Below, piece by piece: positions 45,877 to 55,058 of a DNA stretch of 64,000 bases (its first letter is position 1; the number at the start of each line of letters is the position of its first letter). The stretch comes from Pseudomonas sp. PDM05. Its GTDB lineage: Bacteria > Pseudomonadota > Gammaproteobacteria > Pseudomonadales > Pseudomonadaceae. The translations under genes were made by a program, and so were the position numbers. The notes under the pieces are model-generated. The model was given only the letters and a program-made list of their open reading frames with translations. It ran no database searches and was not told the DNA's origin. The stretch covers positions 62,001 through 126,000 of the forward strand of contig NZ_JACVAC010000008.1 of assembly GCF_014851685.1 (NCBI RefSeq), in the 5' to 3' direction.

Positions 45877-46226
45877 TCAGACTACACCAGGGCATCGAGG
45901 ACAGCCACGCATTGACGACTTTCCCAGCATCGCGGCGAGCAGATCTCTGGATTGTTGTTTTTCCGCAATTTCTTGCTCCAAGGTCTGCAAACGCTCAAGC
46001 AACAACGACCTGTCTAACGGGTGTCCAAGCACGCTTGGCACTCTTTTAGAGTCAGTCCACCAGCCTGAAGCTGCTGCAGCAACTTCAGCTGTTGAAGATC
46101 ATGCTCTGAGGATGCGCGGTAACCATTGGCCTGCCGCTTGGATGAGATCAAACCCAACTTTTCGTAATAGAGCAGCGTAGAGCGACTCAATCCCACTTTC
46201 AGCGCCAATTCAGAAATGCGATACAT
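45877..46226 (-). pseudogene. MerR-family regulator, frameshifted and truncated
   Basis: Starts as a normal MerR regulator, MYRISELALKVGLSRSTLLYYEKLGLI, and stays in frame to CQACLDTR, where a TAG occurs. One frame over, the protein continues as LDRSLLLERLQTLEQEIAEK and DLLAAMLGKSSMRG before diverging. A one-base change near 46014 therefore broke the gene, and the C-terminal half is missing. The better (more GC-rich) codon use suggests it came from Pseudomonas chromosomal DNA. Confidence 0.75.
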
Positions 46227-46466
46227 GACCTTTCCCTCGTCCCATGGCGTAAACCATAAACTATGAAGTTATAGACAGGTAAAGGGAGAAATTGGCTACG
46301 TAGCCTTTTTTAATGCCACAATTTCCGTGCTTGGTAGGTAGCAGTTTGTACTTTGAGTGAACGGTTCTGGACGATTGCAGGCCTCTCTGAAGGGCGGCCT
46401 CGGGTCGCTCTCTACCGGTCATACCAACGCAGCGTGATGGTCAAATCAGAACAGCTGGCCCACTGT

Positions 46467-47570
46467 TTAAAGTGAAGGCGGCCTAACGAGCGTCAGCATC
46501 TCTTCAGTCAAACCTTCTTGGACATAAAGTTCAGGTATCGATTCCTCACCAGGCGTCTCCATTGCCACCAATGCTTTAGCCTGCTCGAATGCCTTGGTGA
46601 TGGAAAGCCCGAAACCAATCGCCGAATAAAACTGCGCAGAGAAAACCCGTGCAGGTAAATCCCCGACATCTCTGTTCATGCCGATGGTCGCGGGTACGTG
46701 ATGTAAACAACCTTGAGCTTGGTTGAAGGAGAAACAGGTATTAAAGAACACTAGCTTTACACTCTCCGCACCAAGTGCGATGGCACTGACGATGGCCTCT
46801 TTGGTGACGTGTTTTTCATTTCCTTGATCGTCCTGTAGCACAAGCGTATCTGCTCTTGTTCCATGGCCACTGAAATGAACCACGGTTGGCTGCAATTCAT
46901 TAATGGCTTGAAGCACATCTCGCGGTCGCACCGCCCACCTTGTGTGAAAAACCAGAACATCTCTATGTTCTGATGCACGGATCCGCTCACCGATTAGGCG
47001 GGCCTCTTCATCAAGTCCAAGCTTGGTTGTGGAGTCGCTGCCAGGATCAGCGGCGAAGAAAACGACGGTGATCTTCTCTGGGAGAGCCTTCAGGCGCTCG
47101 ATCTCCAGAGCGGTTTGAACGTGCAGATTTTCGTGCCTTGAAAGGCCTTCGCTTAGGTCGCGAAGTACACGCTCTTGCTGGACGGCGGTGCGTTTCTGTT
47201 CAGCCATAAGTTTCTTTTCTTCCGTGATTCGCCTAGCGTGCGCAGTATCTTGACGCTTGCGCTCTCGCTTCAGCTCATCCTCAAGACGCTTCTGTGCGGC
47301 GACGAGTTTCTTATGCTCATCGGCAACCTTCTTTTCAATTTTGCCAACCTCTGTCTCGGCTTTGGCCTGCTCACTGGCGTACCTAGTCGCTTCCCGGAGT
47401 TTAGACGTGGCGGTCGACGCCGAAGATGTGCGTGCTGCTGCCGCCAAGGCGTCATGTTTTTTCTTACCTGCTTTCGCAGCGGCATCGACCTTCTGGGCTT
47501 TTTCGCCTTGAAGCTTGGCAATGCTTTTCTGAATATTGGCTACCTGCGTACGGTACTGATCGGTGCTCAT
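46467..47570 (-). CDS. CHAT (caspase-like) protease with N-terminal coiled-coil domain
   Basis: 367 residues. Residues 1-160 form a long Lys/Glu/Ala-rich coiled coil. From about 165 follows a CHAT protease: KITVVFFAADPGSD, catalytic His236 in VVHFSGHGT, and catalytic Cys279 in VKLVFFNTCFS. The first 104 residues align without gaps with the N-terminus of the ATPase at 48422 (YR at 6-7, LQ at 20-21, ATRY at 61-64, QAK at 68-70). It is divergent from the membrane-protein/ATPase/HNH operon, 102 bases apart. CHAT proteases act as death or maturation effectors in several defence systems; the trigger here is inferred to be the ATPase. Confidence 0.85.
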   Translation of the reverse strand: MSTDQYRTQVANIQKSIAKLQGEKAQKVDAAAKAGKKKHDALAAAARTSSASTATSKLREATRYASEQAKAETEVGKIEKKVADEHKKLVAAQKRLEDELKRERKRQDTAHARRITEEKKLMAEQKRTAVQQERVLRDLSEGLSRHENLHVQTALEIERLKALPEKITVVFFAADPGSDSTTKLGLDEEARLIGERIRASEHRDVLVFHTRWAVRPRDVLQAINELQPTVVHFSGHGTRADTLVLQDDQGNEKHVTKEAIVSAIALGAESVKLVFFNTCFSFNQAQGCLHHVPATIGMNRDVGDLPARVFSAQFYSAIGFGLSITKAFEQAKALVAMETPGEESIPELYVQEGLTEEMLTLVRPPSL

Positions 47571-47672
47571 AACAAATCCCTTTCTGCGGATGCTTCCATA
47601 TCGCTACTATACCGTGATTATGCCCATGGGCGATGGCGTCTATGAGCCGCTTAACATGAGGTTAGCGCTTCA
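47571..47672. promoter_or_regulatory. Divergent promoter region of the CHAT and membrane-protein genes
   Basis: 102 bases between two ATGs in opposite directions. AT-rich centre with GATATGG, CTATACC and GATTATG; on the minus strand TATAGT is a possible -10 box. No clear operator palindrome apart from CCCATGGG. GAGG lies ahead of the plus-strand ATG. Confidence 0.45.
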
Positions 47673-48167
47673 ATGGATGAAACGATTTCGTACCTGAAAG
47701 ACAGATTCAAAGAAGAGCAAAGTCGCTTCGATCAGGTAGAGAATAAAAGCGCTAAATTTTTCACCGCAGTGTCAGTTTTGGTTGCTGGGCTTAGCGCTTT
47801 AGCGGCGTTGAAAAATGGGATTATCTTTCAGGTACAGACTCCGCTGGCCGTGAGTGCGTTCGTAGCATTTGCCGTGGCAGCGTTCGCTATTGCCTGTGCT
47901 TGGGGCCACGCACTCAGCGCCCTAAGTATCAAGGCCTATCCAAGCCTGCCCTCGAGTCGCGAAACGGCAGAATATTTGAAGGCCGTTGATGACGAGGCGC
48001 AAAAAGCACACATCTATAATTGCTATGTCGATACCCTCGAGATCCTCAAGACGGCTATCGACGAAAAGTCGAAGCCGCTAGATTTGGCCTACCAGGAAAT
48101 CACAATCGGAGCGGGCGCATTTGCTCTACTCGCCGTGCTTACAATCATCAGGGAGTTAATCGCATGA
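47673..48167 (+). CDS. Three-helix membrane protein, possible effector
   Basis: 164 residues. Hydrophobic helices at about 28-47 (AKFFTAVSVLVAGLSALAAL), 57-80 (LAVSAFVAFAVAAFAIACAW) and 142-161 (IGAGAFALLAVLTII), with a cytosolic helical segment between the second and third. The N-terminal DRFKEEQSRFDQVENKSAKFF is reminiscent of SLATT and Pycsar-type (PycTM) effectors, which damage membranes. The TGA overlaps the next ATG. Family identity is tentative. Confidence 0.7.
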   Translation: MDETISYLKDRFKEEQSRFDQVENKSAKFFTAVSVLVAGLSALAALKNGIIFQVQTPLAVSAFVAFAVAAFAIACAWGHALSALSIKAYPSLPSSRETAEYLKAVDDEAQKAHIYNCYVDTLEILKTAIDEKSKPLDLAYQEITIGAGAFALLAVLTIIRELIA

Positions 48168-48289
48168 CAAATGAAAAAAAGCCACAAAGTAGCGAGCAGA
48201 AAATACCAAGCCCGCCACCAACCACAGAGTACCAAAGACGCGACAAGGAGCCGCCATTGAGTCAGCAGGAGCGAAATAAACGTCGATAA
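48164..48289 (+). CDS. Tiny proline- and charge-rich protein, 41 aa
   Basis: The ATG overlaps the membrane-protein stop (ATGA), so it is likely translated by coupling. MTNEKKPQSSEQKIPSPPP followed by a basic, glutamine-rich tail ending RNKRR. Looks disordered; possibly an accessory or inhibitor peptide of the module, which is inference only. Confidence 0.5.
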   Translation: MTNEKKPQSSEQKIPSPPPTTEYQRRDKEPPLSQQERNKRR

Positions 48290-48421
48290 CAATCAAGATG
48301 TTTTGGGGCATCAGGGGTGGCGAATTTAACGTCACCTAAGACCAAAAGATTTAGCCGAAAGCTAATACCTAGCTTTTCTATATGAACAATTGGGCGGCGT
48401 GTAGAGGGGGGATATCAAAAG

Positions 48422-49951
48422 ATGAATTCAGAGCATTACCGTGATGAGGTGGTTAGGCGCCGAAAAGAAATCGCCGATCTACAAGTACAAAGGACAAAGC
48501 TGGCATTTCAAGCAGCCGAAGCAGAGCAAAAAAGATTAGCTTCGATGTCGAATGCATCTCGAGCCGCGACACCTTCAGGGGTTGCGTCAGGACAGAAAGC
48601 AGCGACCCGCTATTCGTTACTGCAGGCCAAAATAAATTCCGATATCGTAAAGCTTGATTCAAAGATAGCTCGCGCCCATTTAGAATATACAAAAGCATCC
48701 AAAATCCTGAATACCGCTCTGACTCAGGAGCGCTACAAACACATTCAGTCTGAAAGAAACCGACTAACACATGAGATCCCTACCTCACTGTACATACATG
48801 ATGAGGTTCTATACACACCCTCGCTAAACGAAGAAGACCTGTTACAGTCAGCAGAAAAAAACAACAAGAAAAACTACCGCCATCCTCCGCACCGAGGAAG
48901 CTTCCATATAATAACCGGCGTAAACGGCACAGGCAAATCAAGATACCTCAGATCATTGATCAAATACGGATCAGCCGAAGAATACTGCAGGCGTATAATT
49001 TGCCTTTCTGGAACTGCATATGATCGGTTCCCGCTTCAAGGGGATGCTGACAATCTAAAATGTAGCTATCTTTACTTTGGCAACAAAGCAAAAGGGAATA
49101 TACTTTCGGAAAAAGCTCCATTTAGGTTACTAGCACACTACATAATCGGCGAGGGTTGCAACGGCATTTCCGGCGAACTAGCTGGAAATGTTTTAGAAGA
49201 AATTGGATTTAGCAGGAAGTTAGGACTCCGCTTCTCTCGAACTGCCTACAAACGAGGGGCACGAATAAAATACAATGCCCGCGCACCCGAATTAGATATC
49301 ATCATAGAGTTATCAAGCACGCTAGAACAAACATACGAAACCGAAGACCGGCTCGTCAGCATGTCTAATGGCGAGGTATCTCTATTTGATTTAGTGCTCC
49401 AAAAAAATGGTGAAGAGCTGAACTTGTCCAACCTGAGTTCAGGCGAGCGACTATACCTACTCACCACTCTTGCACTGTGTTTTTGCGTACGAGACGGGAC
49501 ACTTGTTTTGTTCGATGAGCCAGAAAACTCACTTCACCCACAATGGCAGGCTAAAATAATACAGGACATGGTGACAATCATAGGAAAAATGGCTGATGAG
49601 TGCACCACTGTTATCGCCACCCACTCTCCACTAATTGTCTCCAGCGCTCCAAACGACTCCAGCCTTATATGCAACTTACCTTCTGACGACCCTTGGATAA
49701 AATCCGAACTATATGGTAGAAATACAGACACTGTCCTTTCAGAACAGTTCGGTCTAAATTCGCCTAGATCGCTATCCGTAGCAGTGTTGATACAGGAATG
49801 TTTGAGCACGTTAATGGATGCAAACATAAATCCGGCACCTTTCATCAAGGCAGCTGACACCCTTTTAAATCAAAATATCAAACTTGACCAAGACGACCCA
49901 CTTTTCAGCACCCTGACTCGCATCCATGAACTTAGGGAAAGATATTCATGA
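48422..49951 (+). CDS. Septu PtuA-like ABC ATPase with N-terminal coiled-coil domain
   Basis: 509 residues. Residues 1-115 are a coiled coil homologous to the N-terminus of the CHAT protease. Then an SMC/AAA15-like ATPase: Walker A GVNGTGKS (166-173), signature LSNLSSGERLYL (about 334-345), Walker B LVLFDEPENSLHP (about 360) and the H-loop VIATHSPLIV (about 397). ABC ATPase followed by an overlapping HNH nuclease is the Septu (PtuA-PtuB) layout. Classical PtuA is not known to me with this N-terminal extension. Confidence 0.85.
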   Translation: MNSEHYRDEVVRRRKEIADLQVQRTKLAFQAAEAEQKRLASMSNASRAATPSGVASGQKAATRYSLLQAKINSDIVKLDSKIARAHLEYTKASKILNTALTQERYKHIQSERNRLTHEIPTSLYIHDEVLYTPSLNEEDLLQSAEKNNKKNYRHPPHRGSFHIITGVNGTGKSRYLRSLIKYGSAEEYCRRIICLSGTAYDRFPLQGDADNLKCSYLYFGNKAKGNILSEKAPFRLLAHYIIGEGCNGISGELAGNVLEEIGFSRKLGLRFSRTAYKRGARIKYNARAPELDIIIELSSTLEQTYETEDRLVSMSNGEVSLFDLVLQKNGEELNLSNLSSGERLYLLTTLALCFCVRDGTLVLFDEPENSLHPQWQAKIIQDMVTIIGKMADECTTVIATHSPLIVSSAPNDSSLICNLPSDDPWIKSELYGRNTDTVLSEQFGLNSPRSLSVAVLIQECLSTLMDANINPAPFIKAADTLLNQNIKLDQDDPLFSTLTRIHELRERYS

Positions 49952-50628
49952 TATTTGGCCCTGGAAAGCTATACCCACATCATCGATACGTGATAAAGAG
50001 GCACGCTACTGAAATAACAAAGTACATTGAAGGAAAAATCGAATGGAGCAATACAAACTTTGCGCCACTTAAGCAATCTCTCAGAGTATTACTCAGAAGG
50101 CAGCAACAGGGAAGATGCGTATACTGCAGAAGAAAAATATCAGTAGAGAGACGAAATACTGCAGAAGACATCGAGCACTACCTCGACAAGTCTAAAGAAA
50201 AATACCGTAAATGGACTTTTTCCCCGGTAAACTTAGCCATAGCATGTCACCCATGTAATATGCAAAAATCTACAAAAGATATGGGTGACGCTACAACTGC
50301 TACGGCCCTAGGCTTAACTGCTCATGCAGGTGAATTTCGCTGGATCCATCCATATTTCGATGACTACTTCGAAAACATTGAAATCATGGAGTCTTGGATA
50401 TACATAATAAAGGCCAACGCCCCTAAAGCCGACCGCGCAAAAAATATGATCATAGATTGCAAGCTTGATCAGATTCAGACGATTGAGGCCGGAAAAAAGT
50501 TAGTGCTAGACCGGATCGCTAAAGCACAACACCTAGCGCTGAGATGCTTTGAAAGTAATCCATCCCGCTCGAAAAAACTTATGGAGTATGCACTTATCTT
50601 AACCAGAGAGGGTTGGAAGCACATTTAG
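49948..50628 (+). CDS. Septu PtuB-like HNH nuclease
   Basis: 226 residues. HNH site with zinc knuckles: C57-x2-C60 (CVYCRRKI), H77 in EDIEHYLDK, N95 in FSPVNLAIAC and C100-x2-C103 (CHPCNMQKS). Spacing and the ED-IEHYxPK-like segment match HNH nucleases of PtuB type. The ATG overlaps the ATPase stop (ATGA), so the two are tightly coupled. Expected to cut DNA or tRNA/RNA when released by its ATPase; the target is not visible. Confidence 0.85.
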   Translation: MIFGPGKLYPHHRYVIKRHATEITKYIEGKIEWSNTNFAPLKQSLRVLLRRQQQGRCVYCRRKISVERRNTAEDIEHYLDKSKEKYRKWTFSPVNLAIACHPCNMQKSTKDMGDATTATALGLTAHAGEFRWIHPYFDDYFENIEIMESWIYIIKANAPKADRAKNMIIDCKLDQIQTIEAGKKLVLDRIAKAQHLALRCFESNPSRSKKLMEYALILTREGWKHI

Positions 50629-50631
50629 CTT

Positions 50632-50680
50632 GTGTCCATAGACAATAATCAGGTTGAGAACCGGATTGGTCTATGGGCAC
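50632..50680. terminator. Long imperfect hairpin between converging genes
   Basis: GTGTCCATAGAC (50632-50643) pairs with GTCTATGGGCAC (50669-50680), and pairing continues inward (ATCAGGTT with AACCGGAT). Placed between the HNH gene and the converging PD-(D/E)XK gene. Confidence 0.5.
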
Positions 50681-50822
50681 CAGGGTGCTTAAGATGGTTG
50701 TTCGCCGGATCGCTACGCAGCATAACCGATGTTTGCGATCATGGGACTCATCCGGTCTGAGCACATGATGGGCCAGGATATTCGCTTTGGTGATACGACT
50801 ACGGATTGCGCTGGCGGCTATG

Positions 50823-53066
50823 TCACTGGAAAGAGCTTTTTGATAAGGCCCAATCACGCTGGGCATAGTCCTGACTACGCTTGTCGTGAAAATCCTTCAC
50901 CTCACTCCACGTCATCTTGATCGCGATATTCACTGCAGACGACTCATCAAGGACATACACCTCCACGTCGGGATCACTGATAGGAGAAAGTAGCCTGAAA
51001 GGCTCCATCAGACGACAACTGCCTACCATTCCATCCTGACTAAAAATGATAGCGGGGCAATGATCCCCACTTTCAAACAACGCCCTGATACCGCCCTTCA
51101 GCCATTCCCAATCAACTCGGACGGGGAAAGGCGCACGAGTCCTGTGTAGGACTACGGGGATTATGGAATCTGCGCCATTCACGAGAGCTTTTGGGAACCT
51201 CGCCAGCAGCTCATCAGTTGGGATAGCCTCAATCACTTCATTCATTTCTCGCGCATTGCTCAGGTTGACCCCAGTGGCAAAATACGGATCAAGGAAAGCC
51301 ATAAAATCTACGAACCCGGAGGATTGGAACATTTGCCCTTGACTACCCTCCGCACGAGAAAGCAGCCCCATGACAATATTGCGGATGATTGATGCTGCTG
51401 CCTCATACTCGCTCGGGTCAGCCTGATCGGCGTGTTGCGCCGCCAGCAGGTTAAATAGCCAAGCGTGTCGGTAACCGAGATCAAAGCATGCTTGGTGGAA
51501 CGGATGCCGATTACTGATGAGATCCGTGCTAACCCATTGGGCTAGCTCTACCGTGGCCTGCATGCGCTTAGCTGGATCTCTAGAAAGCATGGGCATTGGC
51601 GTAATTATTTCTTCCGTGATGTCGTACATTTGCTTCATCTCTATCGCGAACCGCAGCGCCTCCAACTGAGCCCACTCCACCAAGGGCTCAAATTTCGCCG
51701 CTAGCTCCTTATCAGGAGCAGTGTTGAAGGCTGCACCTAGGAGATCCCCGAGCACGCGTCCGACCAAAAACGCGTCGCTGCACTTGATTACCCCTCTTGG
51801 AAACGGATTTCCCTGTGATAGGTTCGTCACTAGCGTCATCGCAACTGCGGGATCCGTCCAATCCAACTGGTTGAATCCTACAAAGGGCATGTAATTGTTC
51901 CGAACAGCAGGATTGCACACAAATTCGCGGGCGTGCTGTCCGAGGCTACCCCAGAAATCAAACCTCGTTGGTACAGCTCTATGGCGATACTGGCGTGTCT
52001 TCAGGTGCCAATGGAAATCCCCGCCAAACTCGGGATCAAAGTGTTCCTTGAGTATCGGAAATGCAGCTTTAGCAATGTCATAGACAGTCGTGGGCGTTTG
52101 CCCCAATAGGTCACCTCTGCGCTCATGAAGAAAAGCTGCTGCTTCCGATTCTCTCTGCGGCAGACCATTGTCTCGGCACCAGGCGTGCATTGTGTAAGGA
52201 TCAATGGCCGCAAGGGTGATGCACCAGCGACCACGGCCAAAGCCATTTACGTCACGCCAAAGCATCATAAAACCATGCGATCCAGCCCTATCCCCAGCCC
52301 GTGAGATCACATCCATGGCGGTAAGAACAACCCTCGGGGGCGATGCTACGTCATCGTCATCTTCCCTGACGGAATCGACATCGTCTTGGTCGGCTTCAAA
52401 ACCATCGTCGATACCTTTGTAAGCGAGATAAAGATCGATTGAGGGAAGTGCCTCTACCGGGAGATTTGTACTACCGGTTAGGTGCCAGGCCTCAGGAAGA
52501 TGAGCTACCAAGCCGAATCCCGCGTCATCATTGGTCAGTTTGAGTGCCAAGCATTGTTTACCAGACCAGGCGTTCATGCTGCCAACGGCATGAACAAGAA
52601 GTGTCGACCAGTCAGCCGCTACGACTACAAAGCACACGTCGAAACCGCCTAGGAACGGAAGCATGTTTCGAAGCTCCTGTTCGTACCCTGCAAGCTCAGT
52701 GACAGTTTGACGCTCGGTTTCGCTCGCTCGCTTGACCTCAAATACCACCAGCGTTTTGGTTTCAGGATTGAAACAAAGAATGTCCGGGCGTAGCACCTCT
52801 CCAGTGGTCAATGAAATGCTGGTGTTGATCGATATGATTTCCAGCAAACTCAAGCGACTCAGCACAAAGTCTGCTGCCTCCGCTGAGGCTCGTCGAGAGA
52901 TGTAATCGATGCCAAAGCACGGAAGGAAATGCTCCTGAATAACAGTGTCCGTCAAGGATGTGATCACTTCTTGCCCTGTGATCGACTCGAGCAACTCCTC
53001 ATTCTCGATGATCTGTTTTAGCCAGGAAACTACCTCGGACTCTGGGGGGAGCTTTGCCTTTGACAT
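50823..53066 (-). CDS. Large protein with N-terminal PD-(D/E)XK nuclease-like domain
   Basis: 747 residues. Nuclease-like motif early: RPDILCFN (D95) ... VVFEVKRA (E110, K112), with Q130 in ELAGYEQELRNML, the D-ExK plus Gln pattern of the PD-(D/E)XK fold. An acidic patch about 233-247 (DQDDVDSVREDDDD) acts as linker. The remaining 500 residues are not recognised and show no P-loop. Single gene with its own 5' region; a stand-alone defence nuclease is plausible. Confidence 0.7.
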   Translation of the reverse strand: MSKAKLPPESEVVSWLKQIIENEELLESITGQEVITSLTDTVIQEHFLPCFGIDYISRRASAEAADFVLSRLSLLEIISINTSISLTTGEVLRPDILCFNPETKTLVVFEVKRASETERQTVTELAGYEQELRNMLPFLGGFDVCFVVVAADWSTLLVHAVGSMNAWSGKQCLALKLTNDDAGFGLVAHLPEAWHLTGSTNLPVEALPSIDLYLAYKGIDDGFEADQDDVDSVREDDDDVASPPRVVLTAMDVISRAGDRAGSHGFMMLWRDVNGFGRGRWCITLAAIDPYTMHAWCRDNGLPQRESEAAAFLHERRGDLLGQTPTTVYDIAKAAFPILKEHFDPEFGGDFHWHLKTRQYRHRAVPTRFDFWGSLGQHAREFVCNPAVRNNYMPFVGFNQLDWTDPAVAMTLVTNLSQGNPFPRGVIKCSDAFLVGRVLGDLLGAAFNTAPDKELAAKFEPLVEWAQLEALRFAIEMKQMYDITEEIITPMPMLSRDPAKRMQATVELAQWVSTDLISNRHPFHQACFDLGYRHAWLFNLLAAQHADQADPSEYEAAASIIRNIVMGLLSRAEGSQGQMFQSSGFVDFMAFLDPYFATGVNLSNAREMNEVIEAIPTDELLARFPKALVNGADSIIPVVLHRTRAPFPVRVDWEWLKGGIRALFESGDHCPAIIFSQDGMVGSCRLMEPFRLLSPISDPDVEVYVLDESSAVNIAIKMTWSEVKDFHDKRSQDYAQRDWALSKSSFQ

Positions 53067-53492
53067 AATTCTTCCTTGGGTTGATAGCGGCCAACGCCCC
53101 TTAGACGGGAGAAGGAGCTGAGTCAGGTTAGCTGACCCTGCCTAGGGAAACCAATCGACAGCCAAGGTGCCTCTAGGCTTGCGCAGGCGCCTAGCGAAGC
53201 ATCGCAATGGGGCACAGCAGCCCCTGCGCTAATCAAACGCCGGACGTATAGAAGCAAAGCGCTAAACCAGTTCGCTCAATGGTTTCCCTCACCTCCACCC
53301 TAGCGCCTCTATAACTTTGTAACGTCTTTTGGTTTTCAGCACTCGATCCCAGTCGAGAAATTAGGTATCAATAGGCTATCAGCTTCAGATTCCGCCTCGT
53401 CGAGCGATGCCACCTCGAGCAGATCACAGAAGCCCGCATCAACCTGGGCGATCAAGTGTCCAGACTATTGAAGCTCCGAACAAGGATTAGAG
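53067..53492. other. 426-bp intergenic region between divergent genes
   Basis: No protein-like frame. It must contain the promoters of both the PD-(D/E)XK gene (minus) and the Gabija-Shedu operon (plus). I see no long palindrome or clear promoter boxes. Confidence 0.5.
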
Positions 53493-55058
53493 ATGCCGGC
53501 GATCACCAAACTGATGCTTCAAAATTTCAAGCAGTTTTCTTCTCTCCTGATGGACTTTGACCCTGGGACGAATGTGCTCATCGGTGATAACGAAACAGGC
53601 AAAAGTACCGTATTGCTCGCAATCGATTTAGTGAATGGCGCTAGTCGAAGCCGGGTAGAGACACTAGGACTTGAAGCACTCATCAACCGCCAGGCAGTCC
53701 TAGCTTTCCTCAATAGCGAGAGGAAAGTCTCGGACTTGCCAGTGGTGATAGTCGACGTTTTCCTGCAAGAGGGTGATCAACCTTATTGGAATGGTCGACA
53801 GAACCAGGCAGGTGACGATTACGATGGCATACGGATGAAAATAGCAGTATTAGATGACTACCATCTTGCGATCAAACAGATGTTAGAGGACGACCCCCAA
53901 AACTTTCCTTTTGAATATTACTCCGTCAGTTTCCATACCTTTTCCGGAGAGCCGTTCAACAGCTATCGGCGCCCGTTCAAGCACCTTCACTTGGACAGTT
54001 CTCGGATCGATAGTGAATATGCCGCCAGAGAGTACACAAGAGCGGTCTTCGGCCTCAATACAGAAATTCCCGAGAGACACAGACTTGAGAACCTTTACAG
54101 GAGAGGCAAGGAAGGCTTCCGGGACAAACAGCTAGCTGAACTCAATAAAAAATTCCCTCCTTATGCGTTTGGGATCCGCAGCAGCATACGGGCGAGTTTG
54201 GAAACGGATTTAGTCATTACCCAAGACGGGATATCGATTGAAAATCGAGGCAAGGGCGCACAATGTTTTATCAAAACTGAGTTCGCTTTAGGTCGACGCG
54301 ATGTGCAAGGAGGCCTTGATGTGTTGCTGCTTGAGGAGCCTGAGAATCACCTCAGCCATTCCAACATGAAAAGGTTGGTCGAACAGCTATCTCATACCGG
54401 ATCAACACAGCTTTTCATCGCCACTCACAGCAGCCACATCTGCTCCAGGCTCGATCTCCGTAACGCACTACTGCTCGGGACTCTTCAAAATACAGGCCGA
54501 CTAAAAGCGCTTTCTCCTAAGACCGCAGGGTTCTTTATGAAAGCGCCAGATAATAATGTGCTGGAGTTTGCCCTTTCAAAGAAGGTCATCTTGGTCGAAG
54601 GTGACGCTGAGTTCATCCTGATGGAGGAACTATACAAACGCATCTCTGGTGGCTGCACACCCCAAGCCGACCAAGTCCACATCATTTCGATTGGCGGCAC
54701 TAGCTTCAAGCGCTATCTGGAACTCGCGAGACTTTTAAACATCAAGGTCGCAGCGATCAGGGACAACGACAGAAACTATGAACAGAACTGCGTAGAAAAT
54801 TACGAAGGGCACACATCCGACAACGCCAAAATGTTCTCTGACAAGGATGGCCAGCGCTATACCTTCGAGGTCGGTCTGTACCTAGACAACAAAGAAATCT
54901 GCGACAAGCTCTTCGGCAAGGATCGAAAGACGCTAAGCGTTCAGGACTACATGTTGAAGAACAAGGCAGAGGCGGCCTTCGCGCTGCTCGAAGATAATCA
55001 TCAAAACCTAACTGCTCCCGACTACATCAAGGAGGCAGTATCATGGATAAGAGAGTAA
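53493..55058 (+). CDS. gajA: Gabija GajA, OLD-family ATPase/TOPRIM nuclease
   Basis: 521 residues. ABC-type ATPase: LQNFKQF, Walker A GDNETGKS (31-38), a degenerate signature, Walker B LLLEEPENHLSH (about 275) and IATHSSH. C-terminal TOPRIM: VILVEGDAEFILMEEL (Glu about 368) and AAIRDNDRNY (DxD about 424-426). The OLD nuclease paired with a short UvrD-like helicase defines Gabija; GajA nicks DNA when nucleotide pools fall. It overlaps gajB by 16 bases. Confidence 0.92.
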   Translation: MPAITKLMLQNFKQFSSLLMDFDPGTNVLIGDNETGKSTVLLAIDLVNGASRSRVETLGLEALINRQAVLAFLNSERKVSDLPVVIVDVFLQEGDQPYWNGRQNQAGDDYDGIRMKIAVLDDYHLAIKQMLEDDPQNFPFEYYSVSFHTFSGEPFNSYRRPFKHLHLDSSRIDSEYAAREYTRAVFGLNTEIPERHRLENLYRRGKEGFRDKQLAELNKKFPPYAFGIRSSIRASLETDLVITQDGISIENRGKGAQCFIKTEFALGRRDVQGGLDVLLLEEPENHLSHSNMKRLVEQLSHTGSTQLFIATHSSHICSRLDLRNALLLGTLQNTGRLKALSPKTAGFFMKAPDNNVLEFALSKKVILVEGDAEFILMEELYKRISGGCTPQADQVHIISIGGTSFKRYLELARLLNIKVAAIRDNDRNYEQNCVENYEGHTSDNAKMFSDKDGQRYTFEVGLYLDNKEICDKLFGKDRKTLSVQDYMLKNKAEAAFALLEDNHQNLTAPDYIKEAVSWIRE

